Shown: positions 1-8,515 of the stretch, piece after piece
How the letters are laid out: the number at the start of each line of letters is the position of its first letter
How positions within the stretch are numbered: position 1 is the first letter of the stretch
Origin: JAHCIE01 sp034431435
GTDB lineage: Bacteria > Chloroflexota > Anaerolineae > Epilineales > JAHCIE01
DNA: 32,493 bases
Direction: 5' to 3'
Assembly: GCA_034431435.1 (NCBI GenBank)
Contig: DAOUDG010000026.1
Coordinates: 1 to 32,493, forward strand
Position numbers and translations under genes: made by a program
The notes under the pieces: model-generated
The model's input: the letters and a program-made list of their open reading frames with translations, nothing else
The model's database searches: none
Told to the model about the DNA's origin: nothing

Positions 1-30
1 ATCCTGAGCCAGGATCAAACTCTCCATATA
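1..30 (-). rRNA. 16S rRNA gene, 5' end only (partial)
   Basis: Read on the minus strand, positions 23 to 4 are the universal 16S start sequence AGAGTTTGATCCTGGCTCAG (the classical 27F priming site). The mature 5' end should lie about seven bases upstream, near position 30. The gene runs leftward out of the window, so only its first 30 bases or so are present and no taxonomic call can be made from it. It is preceded by a leader of more than 450 bp without genes, as expected for an rRNA operon promoter region. Confidence 0.97.
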
Positions 31-503
31 GAGCCCCTCATCGGGACCCCTCGATCCTCGCGCCTTCTCAGCGCGTTTTCGCTCGCTCTTAGGCTGACTT
101 CCTCTTCGCTGCTTTCCTGTCACTCTTTAGTTGTTAAGGTCCGGCTAGAAACACACAACGGTCTGGCAAGATCTGCCAGACCGTTGAAAGGTCAGACGAA
201 GTCTTACCAGGAACCGGATCTCACTTGTCGGACTCCGACGCTTGCTGCACGCCGTGCTCCAGAAGTGGGGTCGTGTGTGTACCTTGTCAACTACCGGCGA
301 GCGCTCGCAGGCACTCGCGCTTGCAGGCTTCGTCTGCCTGCCCTACTGGGACGTGCTGAGGCAGCGTTTCTTACGCCGCTCGCCAGTTTATTACCAAACT
401 CGCCCCACATACGAGCAGCTTCCGCCGCCCGCCTTGTTGGGATGCTTGCCCTCGCGACTTCTTACGTCTTCCAGCAATCGCTACTCCCCAATCTCCAATC
501 TCC
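31..503 (-). promoter_or_regulatory. rRNA operon leader and promoter region
   Basis: This gene-free stretch lies between the subtilase stop and the 16S start and must hold the rRNA operon promoter, read leftward. On the minus strand near 144-121 there is a boxA-like antitermination stretch (CTTAACAACTAAAGAG), similar in position and composition to those upstream of other bacterial 16S genes. A perfect hairpin lies at 157-185. A TTGACA hexamer is present on the minus strand at 290-285, but no convincing -10 follows at 16-18 bp; TAAACT at 390-385 is another weak candidate. Short open frames here show no protein-like features. Confidence 0.5.
157..185 (-). other. perfect hairpin in the rRNA leader
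   Basis: Arms AACGGTCTGGCA (157-168) and TGCCAGACCGTT (174-185) are exact reverse complements around a 5-base loop. There is no T-tract on either side, so an intrinsic terminator is unlikely. Its place about 130 bp upstream of 16S suits an rRNA leader structure, for example an RNase III processing or antitermination element; that role is inference. Confidence 0.6.
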
Positions 504-3218
504 CTACTGACACCGCATCCCCCAGCCGCCCGCCACGACCCGCACATCCACGTCGTCGACAACGCCGTCCAGGTTGCGGTCGAGGCGGCGCTGGTAGGCT
601 GGCTGGCTGCTCGCCGCGCCCCGCGCCGCCGCCACCAGGGCGATGTCGGCCACGTCGACACGCCCGTCGAAGTTGACGTCGCTCGTCAGGCGGCAAGCCG
701 GGCAGCCGAGGGTACTGAGCGCCTGCTGCACAAAGGATGTCTGCTGGGCGATAGGCAGGCTCTGTAGGCCGAAGGTCAGGTAGAGGGTACGGTACGCACC
801 GAGGTAGGCAATCCCGCCATACGTCGTCTGGCCTGTCCAGGCCAGCACCGCCTGTGCGCCCTCAGCGGGAAGCGCGGGCGTTGGGAAGTCGAGCTGCGCG
901 GGCAGGCCTACGTCGAAGGTCTGCCCACTCCACGTGCCGACACCCTGGACCGTCGAAGCCGTCGATCCGCTGCCTGGCATGACGCGCAGGTAGGTCTGGT
1001 GGAACGGGGTCGATGCGCCGCCCGGCTCGGCCAGCAGCAACCGCCCGCCCCGGTCCAGATACGCCTGCAATCGGGCCGCGTCCGCCTCGCGCAGACGATG
1101 TAGCTTCTGGCCGATGACCCAGATCACCAGACAGTAGTTCTGCATGGCGTCGGCGGTCGGCCCGCTGCCCGTCGCGCGCACCTCGTACACGTCAGCCTGG
1201 CGACCGAGGTTGCCCAGGGCGTCGAGCCAGGCTTGCTGCATGTCCAGGCCTTCGTCGTCGTCCACGATGAGAACGGGCGCCGCCGGCCGCAGGCTCACAT
1301 CGACCGTCGCCGGTCCCGTGACCGTGACGCTGGCCTCCGCTGCCTGGTAGCCCATCGCCTCGGCGCGCAGGCGATGCGTCCCCGGCGGCAGCGACAGGGT
1401 GTAGCGGCCATCCGCGCCGGTAGCCGCCTGGGCCGACATGCCCGCCACGCGCACCGTGGCCCGCACCGGCCGACCGCTATCGCTCACCACGCCGCCAACG
1501 GTCTGCGCCGCCACGGGCGTCAGCGCCGCGTCCTGGGTGGTCGTCGCGCCGGCGGTGATGGTGGCGGCGGCCGTCGCCGCCTGATAGCCCAGGGCGGTCA
1601 GGCTCAGTGTGTACGCGCCCGCCGCCGCCTTGAGCATGTACTGGCCGCTGCCATCCGTCGCGACGGTGTCGTTCAGGCCGCCGGGGCCGCTCATCGTCAC
1701 CTGCGCCCCGCTCAGGGGCTGGTTCGTCACCGCGTCGCGCAGCGTGCCACGCACCTCGCCCAGGGTCAACGCGGCCTGAATCGCGGCGAAGGCGTCCACC
1801 TCGCCCCAGCCCCAGGTGTTGTTGGCGCGATTGGGAATGGTGACACCGCACTCGGTCGCCGCGTGGGCGATGGCCGTCTGACGCAGGATGGCCTCCGTCG
1901 CCGCTACCTGGCCGCGCAGGGTGGGCACGGCCGCCCACAGCAGGGCCGCCACCCCCGCCACGTGGGGCGAGGCCATCGACGTTCCGTCGCCCGACGTATA
2001 CCCGCCACCAAGCCCTGCAGACTGGACGCTCACGCCGGGCGCGGCCAGGTCGGGCTTGAGGCGGTTACTGCCGTCCACACCGACCGGCCCACGGCTGCTG
2101 AAACCGGCGATGTGGCCGCTGGCGTTGAACGCGCCGATGCTGAGGGTCTCGGCGGTCAGGCCTGGCGGCTCGTGCACCGATGAGCACGTGGGGCCGTCGT
2201 TGCCGGCGGCAGCCACGAACAGGATGCCCGCCGCCCGTAGCGCCATGATGGCCTGGGTCAGAGTCTGGGGGTAGCAGCCTTCGTCGAGCGGGCAACTCCA
2301 CGAGTTGTTGATGATATCCGCGCCCAGCTCCGGCAAGCCGTCGTTGAGGAACGTCCCTGACGGCGGGTAGGGGGCTAGCATGAACTCCATGCACTCCAGG
2401 TAGCGGGCCGGGGTCCCCATGCCGCGCGAGTCCATGTTGCGGCAGCCGATCCACTTCGCGTCGGGCGCGACGCCGATGCGATTATCGCCCTCGCCACCGA
2501 CGGCCGTCCCCGTCACGTGCGTGCCGTGGCCATAGTCGTCCACGGGGATGGCGCCATGCGTGATCGCGTCGTGCCAGTTGCGGCTGTGGTCGGCGGTTGT
2601 GCCGTTCCAGCCGCGATAGTGGGCCTGGAGGGCGGGATGCGTCCACTCGACGCCGGTATCCGCGATGCCGACCACCATGCCTGCGCCGCGCGTATACTGG
2701 TCCCATACCGTCAACGCCTTGACGCGCTGGATGCCCCACGGCGTGCCGGGGCCGGATGCGACCTGGGGCGCGTCTGGGGTGGCCTGTAGAGCCTTGACGG
2801 TGGGGTTCGGCTCCAGCCGCTTCACGTCGCTGCGCCGCGCCAGGCGGTTTACCAGGCTCGTGTCGCCCGTCACCAGCGCCGCGTTGACCAGGGCGAAGGG
2901 CTTCGCCTGGCCGCCCGCCGCTGTCACCTCGGCCAGTAGCTTGGCCTGGCTGCGCTCAGCGGTCGCCTTGAGGCGGTCGTACACGTAGCGCGCCTTCGCC
3001 GCCCGGTCGGGCAGCGCATTGGCCCCGCGCAGGTCGGCCTGTTCATCGAAGACGACAAGGAACTCGACCTTGCCGCCCTGGGCCGCCGCGCGCTGCACTT
3101 CGGGCGCAACCTTGCGGGCGATGGCGTCATTCGCGGGCGTGGGGCCTTGCGCCGAGGCGGGCGCACCGGCCAGCAGAAGAAGAATCAGCGCAACGAGGGT
3201 CAGGAGGAGGCGTCGCAT
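504..3218 (-). CDS. secreted subtilisin-like (S8) serine peptidase with dockerin-like tail
   Basis: A 904-residue extracellular protease. The start chosen is the ATG at 3218: it follows a GGAAAGGGA ribosome site and opens with a signal peptide (MRRLLLTLVALILLLLAG, then ASA-Q). Domains in order are an I9-type propeptide (about 50-140) and an S8 catalytic domain with Asp187 (GIADTG), His231 (GHGTHV), oxyanion Asn340 (AAAGNDG) and Ser414 (GTSMASPH). Two carboxypeptidase-regulatory-like beta repeats follow (about 487-565 and 572-645), then a flavodoxin/amidotransferase-like domain opening with VLIVDDDEG (about 648-735). Last come two EF-hand-like dockerin segments at the C-terminus (DVNFDGRVDVADIALV and DRNLDGVVDDVDVRVV). 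All catalytic residues are present. Its start overlaps the end of the upstream metallophosphoesterase by 19 bp, suggesting coupled translation. The substrate cannot be told from sequence. Confidence 0.93.
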   Translation of the reverse strand: MRRLLLTLVALILLLLAGAPASAQGPTPANDAIARKVAPEVQRAAAQGGKVEFLVVFDEQADLRGANALPDRAAKARYVYDRLKATAERSQAKLLAEVTAAGGQAKPFALVNAALVTGDTSLVNRLARRSDVKRLEPNPTVKALQATPDAPQVASGPGTPWGIQRVKALTVWDQYTRGAGMVVGIADTGVEWTHPALQAHYRGWNGTTADHSRNWHDAITHGAIPVDDYGHGTHVTGTAVGGEGDNRIGVAPDAKWIGCRNMDSRGMGTPARYLECMEFMLAPYPPSGTFLNDGLPELGADIINNSWSCPLDEGCYPQTLTQAIMALRAAGILFVAAAGNDGPTCSSVHEPPGLTAETLSIGAFNASGHIAGFSSRGPVGVDGSNRLKPDLAAPGVSVQSAGLGGGYTSGDGTSMASPHVAGVAALLWAAVPTLRGQVAATEAILRQTAIAHAATECGVTIPNRANNTWGWGEVDAFAAIQAALTLGEVRGTLRDAVTNQPLSGAQVTMSGPGGLNDTVATDGSGQYMLKAAAGAYTLSLTALGYQAATAAATITAGATTTQDAALTPVAAQTVGGVVSDSGRPVRATVRVAGMSAQAATGADGRYTLSLPPGTHRLRAEAMGYQAAEASVTVTGPATVDVSLRPAAPVLIVDDDEGLDMQQAWLDALGNLGRQADVYEVRATGSGPTADAMQNYCLVIWVIGQKLHRLREADAARLQAYLDRGGRLLLAEPGGASTPFHQTYLRVMPGSGSTASTVQGVGTWSGQTFDVGLPAQLDFPTPALPAEGAQAVLAWTGQTTYGGIAYLGAYRTLYLTFGLQSLPIAQQTSFVQQALSTLGCPACRLTSDVNFDGRVDVADIALVAAARGAASSQPAYQRRLDRNLDGVVDDVDVRVVAGGWGMRCQ

Positions 3219-4015
3219 GCGTCCCTTTCCAACGTGATGAGCGTCACTTCGGGCGGGCAGTTGTGGCGTAGCGGCGGGAAGCCGCCGCCCAGCCCGCGAT
3301 TCGTATACAGCCACATATGATGGACGCGATACAGGCCCCGTGGATACTTTTTACCCAGGCGGGGCAGCCAAAAGGGCTTCACGCCGGGAATCTCGATCTG
3401 GCCGCCGTGGCTGTGCCCCGACAGTTGGAGGTGGACGCCGAAGCCGGCCGCCCGGTCGGCGACGTCCGGCTCGTGGGCGAGCAGCACCCGGAAGGCCTGG
3501 CGCGGCGTGCCATCCAGCGCGGTGCGCAGATCTGGCTGCCCCTCGCGCGCCGAGTCCAGGCCCGTCACTACCAGGTCTGCACTCCCTATGCGCAGGTGGG
3601 TGGAGGCGTTCACCAGCATGCGGATGCCGACGCGCTCCAGGGCACGAGTCACGGCCGGCGCGCTGCCCCAGTAGTCGTGGTTGCCCAGGCTGGCGTACAC
3701 GCCGAGCGGGGCGCGCAGCCGCGCCAGCGCCTCGGCCGCCTGGCGGGCGAAGTGCTCGGGTCGGCTGTGCAGGGTGATGAAATCGCCGGTCAGGGCGATG
3801 AGGTCGGGCTTCTCGGCCAGAGCCAGCGCCGCGCCCCGTCGTAACAGGCTCAGGGGTACCCAGGGGGCGGCATGCATGTCGCTGAGCTGGGCGATGCGCA
3901 GGCCGTGGAGATCGGCGGGAAGATCGGGCCAGCGCAGCGTCAGCCGCTCGACCATCGGCTGGGCGAACTCGTTGCGGAAGCCGTGCGCCCGGGGCGAGAG
4001 GGCGTAGCGCGCCAT
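3200..4015 (-). CDS. calcineurin-like metallophosphoesterase (YaeI-like)
   Basis: A dinuclear-metal phosphoesterase of the YaeI/LpxH-like family. With the ATG at 4015 it has 271 residues, the usual family size. Metal-ligand motifs are all present: LSDMH (Asp46, His48), TGDF (Asp78), GNHD (112-114), AHEPD (His181) and GHSHGG (His201, His203). An in-frame GTG at 4126 would add 37 residues (308 aa) that look unconserved, so the shorter start is preferred with moderate confidence; neither start has a strong ribosome site. The family acts on phosphodiesters, in some members lipid or UDP-sugar substrates, often at the membrane; the actual substrate is unknown. Its stop lies inside the subtilase start, so the two are probably co-transcribed. 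Confidence 0.9.
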   Translation of the reverse strand: MARYALSPRAHGFRNEFAQPMVERLTLRWPDLPADLHGLRIAQLSDMHAAPWVPLSLLRRGAALALAEKPDLIALTGDFITLHSRPEHFARQAAEALARLRAPLGVYASLGNHDYWGSAPAVTRALERVGIRMLVNASTHLRIGSADLVVTGLDSAREGQPDLRTALDGTPRQAFRVLLAHEPDVADRAAGFGVHLQLSGHSHGGQIEIPGVKPFWLPRLGKKYPRGLYRVHHMWLYTNRGLGGGFPPLRHNCPPEVTLITLERDACDASS

Positions 4016-4199
4016 CGCCACGGCGTGCGCTGCGCCCCGCCACAGTCGCTGCGTTGAGGCGTCCGCCTCCCCGCTGCGCGGCGCGCGGTCTGTTACACTA
4101 TTCCATGTTGTCACAATCCATACCACCTTCCGGCAAATTCGCGCAATTCTACGCTACATCTAGTGAAACGCAAGACCGGCGCGAGTCGTTCGCTCCGCG

Positions 4200-4263
4200 C
4201 GACCAAAGGCGAAGGGCCAGGGACTCATGGGGGTTGCCCGGTGGTCCTCGGCCCTTCGTGGCC
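4200..4263. repeat. palindromic intergenic element, copy A
   Basis: In the gap between gnd and the metallophosphoesterase. Arms CGAAGGGCC (4210-4218) and GGCCCTTCG (4250-4258) can pair, with imperfect pairing continuing inward (AGGGAC with GGTCCT). The left flank CGACCAAAGGCGAAGGGCC (4200-4218) matches the left ends of the elements at 8516 and 13014 at about 15 of 19 positions. It is the most diverged of the three. Confidence 0.5.
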
Positions 4264-4352
4264 TCGCTATCGGCTCGCGCCGGATGTGGCTGTCCAGTAC
4301 GCGCTATGGCAGACATGGCTGTCCGCCACAAGCGCGGCTATCGCACCCCGGT

Positions 4353-5777
4353 TCAGCCCAGCCCCGCCCACTCGGTATGGAAGGCGCCGGGGCGGTCGGT
4401 GCGCTCGTAGGTGTGCGCGCCAAAGAAGTCGCGTTGGGCCTGGGTCAGGTTGGCGGGCAGCCGCGCGCTGCGGTAGCCATCGTAGTAGGCCAACGCTGAA
4501 CTGATGGCGGGCGTGGCGATGCCCAGGTCCACAGCCAGCTTGAGGGTCTCGCGCCACTGGGCGTCGCGGGCCTGGAGGGCGGGGGCGAAGACGCTGTCCA
4601 GCATCAGGTTGGGCAGGGTCGGCTGGCGGCCAAAGGCGGCCGTGATGTCGTCGAGGAAGCGGGCGCGGATGATGCAGCCCGCTCGCCAGATGGCGGCGAT
4701 CTCGCCCATGTTCAGCCCGTAGCCGTACTCGTCGGACGCCTCGCGCAGCAGGGAGAAGCCCTGGGCATACGCGCCGAGCTTGGCGGCATATAGGGCGGCC
4801 CGCGCCGCCTCGACCGTTCGCGCCTTGTCACCGCTGAAGGCGGGGGCGGGACGCGCGAGAGTCTGCGCGGCTGCCACGCGCTCGGCCTTCAGCGCCGACA
4901 ACTGCCGCGCCTCGACCGCCGCGTTGATGGTTGGGATGGGGATGCCCAGGTCGAAGCTGTTCTGGGAGGTCCACTTGCCCGTGCCCTTCTGCTGCGCGGT
5001 GTCGAGAATGAGGTCAACCAGCGGCCGCGCGGTTTCGGCATCGAGGGTGCGGAAGATGAGGGAGGTGATCTCAATGAGGTAGGATTGTAGCTCGCCCTCA
5101 TTCCAGGCGGTGAATACGTCGGCCAGCGCCGCTGCGTCCAGCCCCGCACCCCGCGCCAGGATGTCGTACACCTCGGCGATGAGTTGCATGTCGCCGTACT
5201 CGATGCCGTTGTGTACCATCTTGACGTAGTGGCCTGCGCCGCCTGGTCCCAGGTACGTCACGCATGGCGTCCCGTCGGGTGCGCGGGCCGCGATGGCGCG
5301 GAAGATGGCCTCGACGGCCGCGTAGGCGTCCCTGGGGCCGCCGGGCATGATGCTCGGCCCGTAGAGCGCGCCCTCCTCACCGCCGGAGACGCCCGTGCCG
5401 AGGAAGTGGAGGCCGACTTCTTGCAGGCGCGCGCCCCGCCGCTCGGTGTCCTTGAAGTAGGAGTTACCGCCATCGATGATGATGTCGCCCGGCGACAGCA
5501 GCGGCACGAGTTGCTCGATGACGGCATCGACGCCCGCCCCCGCCTGCACCATGAGCATCACGCGGCGCGGCGGCTTGAGCATCTGGACCAGGGCGGGCAA
5601 CTCACGGGCCAGCATCAGGTTCGGGTCCGGGAACTCTCGGACGAACTCCGCAGCGCGCGACGTCGTGCGGTTGTAGACGGCGACGCGGAAGCCGTTGCGG
5701 GCCATGTTGCGGGCCAGGTTCTGGCCCATCACGGCCAGGCCGATGAGGCCAATATCAGCGGTCGATGGGGGGGCCAT
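4353..5777 (-). CDS. gnd: 6-phosphogluconate dehydrogenase, decarboxylating
   Basis: Oxidises and decarboxylates 6-phosphogluconate to ribulose 5-phosphate with reduction of NADP+ (or NAD+) in the cytosolic pentose phosphate pathway. At 474 residues it is the normal long-form length. The N-terminal Rossmann motif is GLAVMGQNLARN (13-24). The catalytic Lys186 and Glu193 sit in KMVHNGIEYGDMQ, aligning with Lys183 and Glu190 of the well-studied sheep enzyme. The family signature around DTAQQKGTGKWTSQ and the C-terminal substrate-binding stretch (YERTDRPGAFHTEW) are both present. The ATG at 5777 follows GAGGTG at good spacing. It appears monocistronic, with a weak promoter-like sequence about 45 bp upstream. 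Confidence 0.98.
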   Translation of the reverse strand: MAPPSTADIGLIGLAVMGQNLARNMARNGFRVAVYNRTTSRAAEFVREFPDPNLMLARELPALVQMLKPPRRVMLMVQAGAGVDAVIEQLVPLLSPGDIIIDGGNSYFKDTERRGARLQEVGLHFLGTGVSGGEEGALYGPSIMPGGPRDAYAAVEAIFRAIAARAPDGTPCVTYLGPGGAGHYVKMVHNGIEYGDMQLIAEVYDILARGAGLDAAALADVFTAWNEGELQSYLIEITSLIFRTLDAETARPLVDLILDTAQQKGTGKWTSQNSFDLGIPIPTINAAVEARQLSALKAERVAAAQTLARPAPAFSGDKARTVEAARAALYAAKLGAYAQGFSLLREASDEYGYGLNMGEIAAIWRAGCIIRARFLDDITAAFGRQPTLPNLMLDSVFAPALQARDAQWRETLKLAVDLGIATPAISSALAYYDGYRSARLPANLTQAQRDFFGAHTYERTDRPGAFHTEWAGLG

Positions 5778-5820
5778 GGCAGCACCTCGTGTTCGGCGGA
5801 TGGTGGCGTCAATGGCCTGT

Positions 5821-5849
5821 ACTATACCCCAGAATCCGCTGGCGGGGAA
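5821..5849 (-). promoter_or_regulatory. possible gnd promoter
   Basis: On the minus strand, TTCCCC (5849-5844), 17 bp, then TATAGT (5826-5821). The -10 is good and the -35 poor. It lies between the cupin stop and the gnd start, about 44 bp upstream of the gnd ATG. Confidence 0.3.
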
Positions 5850-5905
5850 CTCGCGCGTTGGGCAGAGACCCGGCGATGGTGTGCCCTGTCAGCTGGCTTA
5901 TGCCC

Positions 5906-6304
5906 TCATCGCCCCTGGTACTGCTCGTCGCTCACCTTCTCCATCCACTCTACGACCTTGCCATCGAGTTGTTCCTGGATGGCGATGTGGGTCATGGCCG
6001 TGGTCGGGGTCGCGCCGTGCCAGTGCTTCTCCCCCGGCGCGAAGGAGACTACGTCCCCCGGCCGAATCGGCTCGATCGGGCCGCCCCAGCGTTGCGCCAG
6101 GCCGCTGCCGGCCGTCACGATCAGCGTCTGGCCCAGCGGGTGGGTGTGCCAGGCCGTCCGAGCGCCAGGCTCGAAGGTGACACTCGCGCCGCGCACCCGG
6201 GCCGGCTCGTCGGCCTGAAACAGAGGGTCAACCCGCACCTGGCCGGTAAAATACTCGGCGGGTCCCTGGCTGGAGGGCTGTGAGCCACTGCGCTTGATAT
6301 CCAT
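5906..6304 (-). CDS. cupin-domain protein
   Basis: A 132-residue single-domain cupin, probably a cytosolic metal-binding beta-barrel. Motif 1 is seen as HTHPLGQT, with His53, His55 and Gln59 at the place of the usual Glu. Motif 2 is GDVVSFAPGEKHWHG, with His94 and His96. The HTHPLGQT form is typical of the small cupins often annotated near carboxymuconolactone decarboxylases or as hydroxynitrile-lyase-like, but no such partner gene is seen here. The start is well supported by AGGAGGT upstream. It lies 27 bp after the aldo/keto reductase stop, so it is very likely the last gene of that operon. The substrate is not predictable. Confidence 0.9.
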   Translation of the reverse strand: MDIKRSGSQPSSQGPAEYFTGQVRVDPLFQADEPARVRGASVTFEPGARTAWHTHPLGQTLIVTAGSGLAQRWGGPIEPIRPGDVVSFAPGEKHWHGATPTTAMTHIAIQEQLDGKVVEWMEKVSDEQYQGR

Positions 6305-6331
6305 GCCTCGTACCTCCTTTCGTCTTCCTCT

Positions 6332-7315
6332 TCACTGGTGACCAACGACGCGATGCGGCGCGTATGGCTCTTCCAGGTAGGTGACTTCTTCCTGGGTCAG
6401 CTTGACGGCCAGGGCGCCGACGGCTTCTTCCAGGTGCTGACTCTTCGTGGCCCCGATGATAGGCGCCGTCACCGGCTCCTTCTGCAATAGCCAGGCCAGC
6501 GCGATATGAGTGCGCGGAACGCCATGCTTTGCCGCGACCTCCGCGACCCGCTCCACGACGTGGCGATCGGTGTCGGCCGTCGCGTCGTACTTGCCCTTCG
6601 CAATCTGGTCGGTTTCAGAACGTAGCGTGCGCTCCGACGACCAATCGCGCGTCAACCGCCCGGAGGCGAGGGGGCTATAGGGGATCACCCCGATGCTCGC
6701 CGCGCGGCAGAGCGGTAGCATCTCCCGCTCCTCTTCGCGGTAGATGAGGTTGAGGTGGTCCTGCATCGAGACGAAGCGCGTCCAGCCATGCGCCTCGGCG
6801 ACGTGCAGCGCCTGCTGGAACTGCCACGCCCACATGGCCGAGGCGCCGATGTAGCGGGCCTTGCCCGCTCGTACCACGTCATTTAGCGCTTCCATCGTCT
6901 CCTCGATGGGGGTCTGGTAGTCCCAGCGATGGATCTGGTACAGGTCCACGTACTCCGTGCCCAGTCGCTGCAGGCTCTTGTCGATCTCGGTCAGAATCGC
7001 CTTGCGCGACAGCCCCGCACCATTCGGTCCCTCGCGCATTCGGCCGTGCACCTTGGTGGCGATGACGACCTCGTCCCGAGTCGCGAAATCCTTCAAAGCG
7101 CGTCCGAGAATCTCCTCACTCTTGCCGATGGAGTAGACATTGGCCGTATCGAAGAAGTTGATCCCCAGCTCGAGGGCTTGCTTGATAACCGGCCGGCTGT
7201 CTTCCTCATTGAGCACCCACTTGTGAGTCCAACGCTCCGCATCCCCGAACCCCATGCAGCCGAGGCAGATGCGCGAGACCTGCATCCCGGTTGAACCCAG
7301 TCGAGCATATTCCAT
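6332..7315 (-). CDS. aldo/keto reductase
   Basis: A 327-residue NAD(P)H-dependent oxidoreductase with the TIM-barrel AKR fold, close to the YajO/YhdN type. The catalytic tetrad is visible: Asp56 and Tyr61 in FFDTANVYSIGKSE, Lys88 in IATKV, and His129 in LYQIHRWD. The C-terminal cofactor-binding stretch (APIIGATKSQHLEEAV) is also present. The ATG at 7315 follows AAAGGAGAC; a longer frame from 7378 lacks a ribosome site and overlaps the upstream gene. It lies 19 bp after the membrane-protein gene and 27 bp before the cupin gene, an operon arrangement. The physiological carbonyl substrate is unknown. Confidence 0.95.
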   Translation of the reverse strand: MEYARLGSTGMQVSRICLGCMGFGDAERWTHKWVLNEEDSRPVIKQALELGINFFDTANVYSIGKSEEILGRALKDFATRDEVVIATKVHGRMREGPNGAGLSRKAILTEIDKSLQRLGTEYVDLYQIHRWDYQTPIEETMEALNDVVRAGKARYIGASAMWAWQFQQALHVAEAHGWTRFVSMQDHLNLIYREEEREMLPLCRAASIGVIPYSPLASGRLTRDWSSERTLRSETDQIAKGKYDATADTDRHVVERVAEVAAKHGVPRTHIALAWLLQKEPVTAPIIGATKSQHLEEAVGALAVKLTQEEVTYLEEPYAPHRVVGHQ

Positions 7316-7334
7316 GCTGGTCTCCTTTAGCCTG

Positions 7335-7889
7335 TTAGTCGTGGCTCGTCGTGCCATGTGGGTAGAGTTCGAGGGCAATGTAGGCCACGTCGTCCCACGC
7401 GTTGTGGATACCGATGAACAGAAGCGCGACCGTTCCGGCCGCGATGACGAACGAGGTCAACGTTGGCTGGCGGGAGAGCCATATGGCCGCGATGAGCAGG
7501 GCGGCGTATGAGACCAACGGGAAGATGGTGTGCCACAGCCAGTCTTCCAGCACCGGCTGATAGTGGATCTGTCGACGCGCCCGTCTTAGCACAATGCCCA
7601 TGTACAGCACCCCCCCCAAACCCAACAGGCCCAGCAGCAGCCCCGCCATCCAGAGCGCGGGCCAGGGGGCGCTGAGGGTCGCGGCGACCAGCAGCACCGC
7701 GCAGAAATGCACGATATTGGGTGAGTTGAAGACGCCAAACGAGTCACTCGCCGCCGACACTCGCTGTCGCACCCCGGTGAGCAAGGTGACCACTATGAAG
7801 ATCAAGCCTGTCAGGGTGGCGGCTGCGGTGCCGATGATGACGTAGAAGTTTTGCCAGGGGGCGAGGGGGGATGTCACTATCTCTTGCAT
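7335..7889 (-). CDS. small integral membrane protein of unknown function
   Basis: A 184-residue protein with about five hydrophobic segments (roughly 15-38, 61-75, 77-98, 123-142 and 148-162) and an Arg-rich cytoplasmic loop (LRRARRQ). No catalytic motif is recognised. The start at 7889 follows GGAGGAGCC at good spacing. The stop is 19 bp before the aldo/keto reductase start, so the two are probably translated from one message. It resembles the many uncharacterised 'hypothetical membrane proteins' of about this size; no function is proposed. Confidence 0.8.
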   Translation of the reverse strand: MQEIVTSPLAPWQNFYVIIGTAAATLTGLIFIVVTLLTGVRQRVSAASDSFGVFNSPNIVHFCAVLLVAATLSAPWPALWMAGLLLGLLGLGGVLYMGIVLRRARRQIHYQPVLEDWLWHTIFPLVSYAALLIAAIWLSRQPTLTSFVIAAGTVALLFIGIHNAWDDVAYIALELYPHGTTSHD

Positions 7890-7940
7890 GCCAGGCTCCT
7901 CCGTGGATAGGGTGGGGCTGATAGGCTCCTTCTGAAGGGG

Positions 7941-8450
7941 CTAGGCCCCACCGTCGTCCAGTTCGCGGGTCATCTCGACCATTGTTCGCCGAAATCCGGC
8001 CCGAGTGAACAGGCGCTGCGCGGCCTCGTTCTCCTCGGCCGTCGAGAGTACCACCCGCGGCGCGCCACGAGCCTTGAGCGCCACCAGGGTGGCATCGAGC
8101 AGCGCCCAACCGACGCCGTGGCCGCGCTGGGCAGGGTCGACCACGATGTCGTGCAGCATACCCGCTCGCCCGCGCAACGCCATGTAATCCTGGCCCTCGA
8201 TGCGGGCGTAGGTGTAGCCGACCACCTCGCCGTTCTGCTCGGCGACCACGATGATGACGTTCGGTTTCTCAAGCTGCGTGCCGAGAAAGGCGGCGTATCC
8301 CTGCTCGATCCCGGTCGGGGCGGCGATGAAGCGCTGCGGGTCGAAGTCGTGGTGCATGCGGACGAGGAGGGCGCCAAGGCGACCGAGGGCGGGGAGGTCG
8401 GCGGGCGTTGCGGGGCGGATGGTGACGATTGGAGTATCGGAAGGTGGCAT
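7941..8450 (-). CDS. GNAT-family N-acetyltransferase
   Basis: A 169-residue acetyl-CoA-dependent acyltransferase. The conserved acetyl-CoA loop is DPAQRGHGVGWALL (Q/R-x-x-G-x-G/A), preceded by the LHDIVVDP strand. The C-terminal NEAAQRLFTRAGFRR motif is typical of GNAT enzymes. The ATG at 8450 is preceded by AGGAGCC. The same 14-base start context, AGGAGCCTGGCATG, also precedes the membrane protein at 7889. It lies 51 bp upstream of that gene and may head its operon. The acceptor (amino acid, aminoglycoside, protein or other) cannot be inferred. Confidence 0.93.
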   Translation of the reverse strand: MPPSDTPIVTIRPATPADLPALGRLGALLVRMHHDFDPQRFIAAPTGIEQGYAAFLGTQLEKPNVIIVVAEQNGEVVGYTYARIEGQDYMALRGRAGMLHDIVVDPAQRGHGVGWALLDATLVALKARGAPRVVLSTAEENEAAQRLFTRAGFRRTMVEMTRELDDGGA

Positions 8451-8515
8451 GCCAGGCTCCTGTGGGAGTCAGACCTGATAGCGAGCGCCGACCCTCGCAT
8501 CTTGTCCAATGGGCG

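Noticed and set aside
285..290. TTGACA on the minus strand as the rRNA promoter -35
   Set aside because: No acceptable -10 at 16-18 bp; kept only as a note in the leader entry.
1233..2183. 316-residue frame opposite the subtilase
   Set aside because: His/Arg-rich antisense translation of the catalytic domain; no recognisable protein.
4149..4331. 60-residue minus-strand frame between gnd and the metallophosphoesterase
   Set aside because: Spans the palindromic element, has no ribosome site and no protein-like features.
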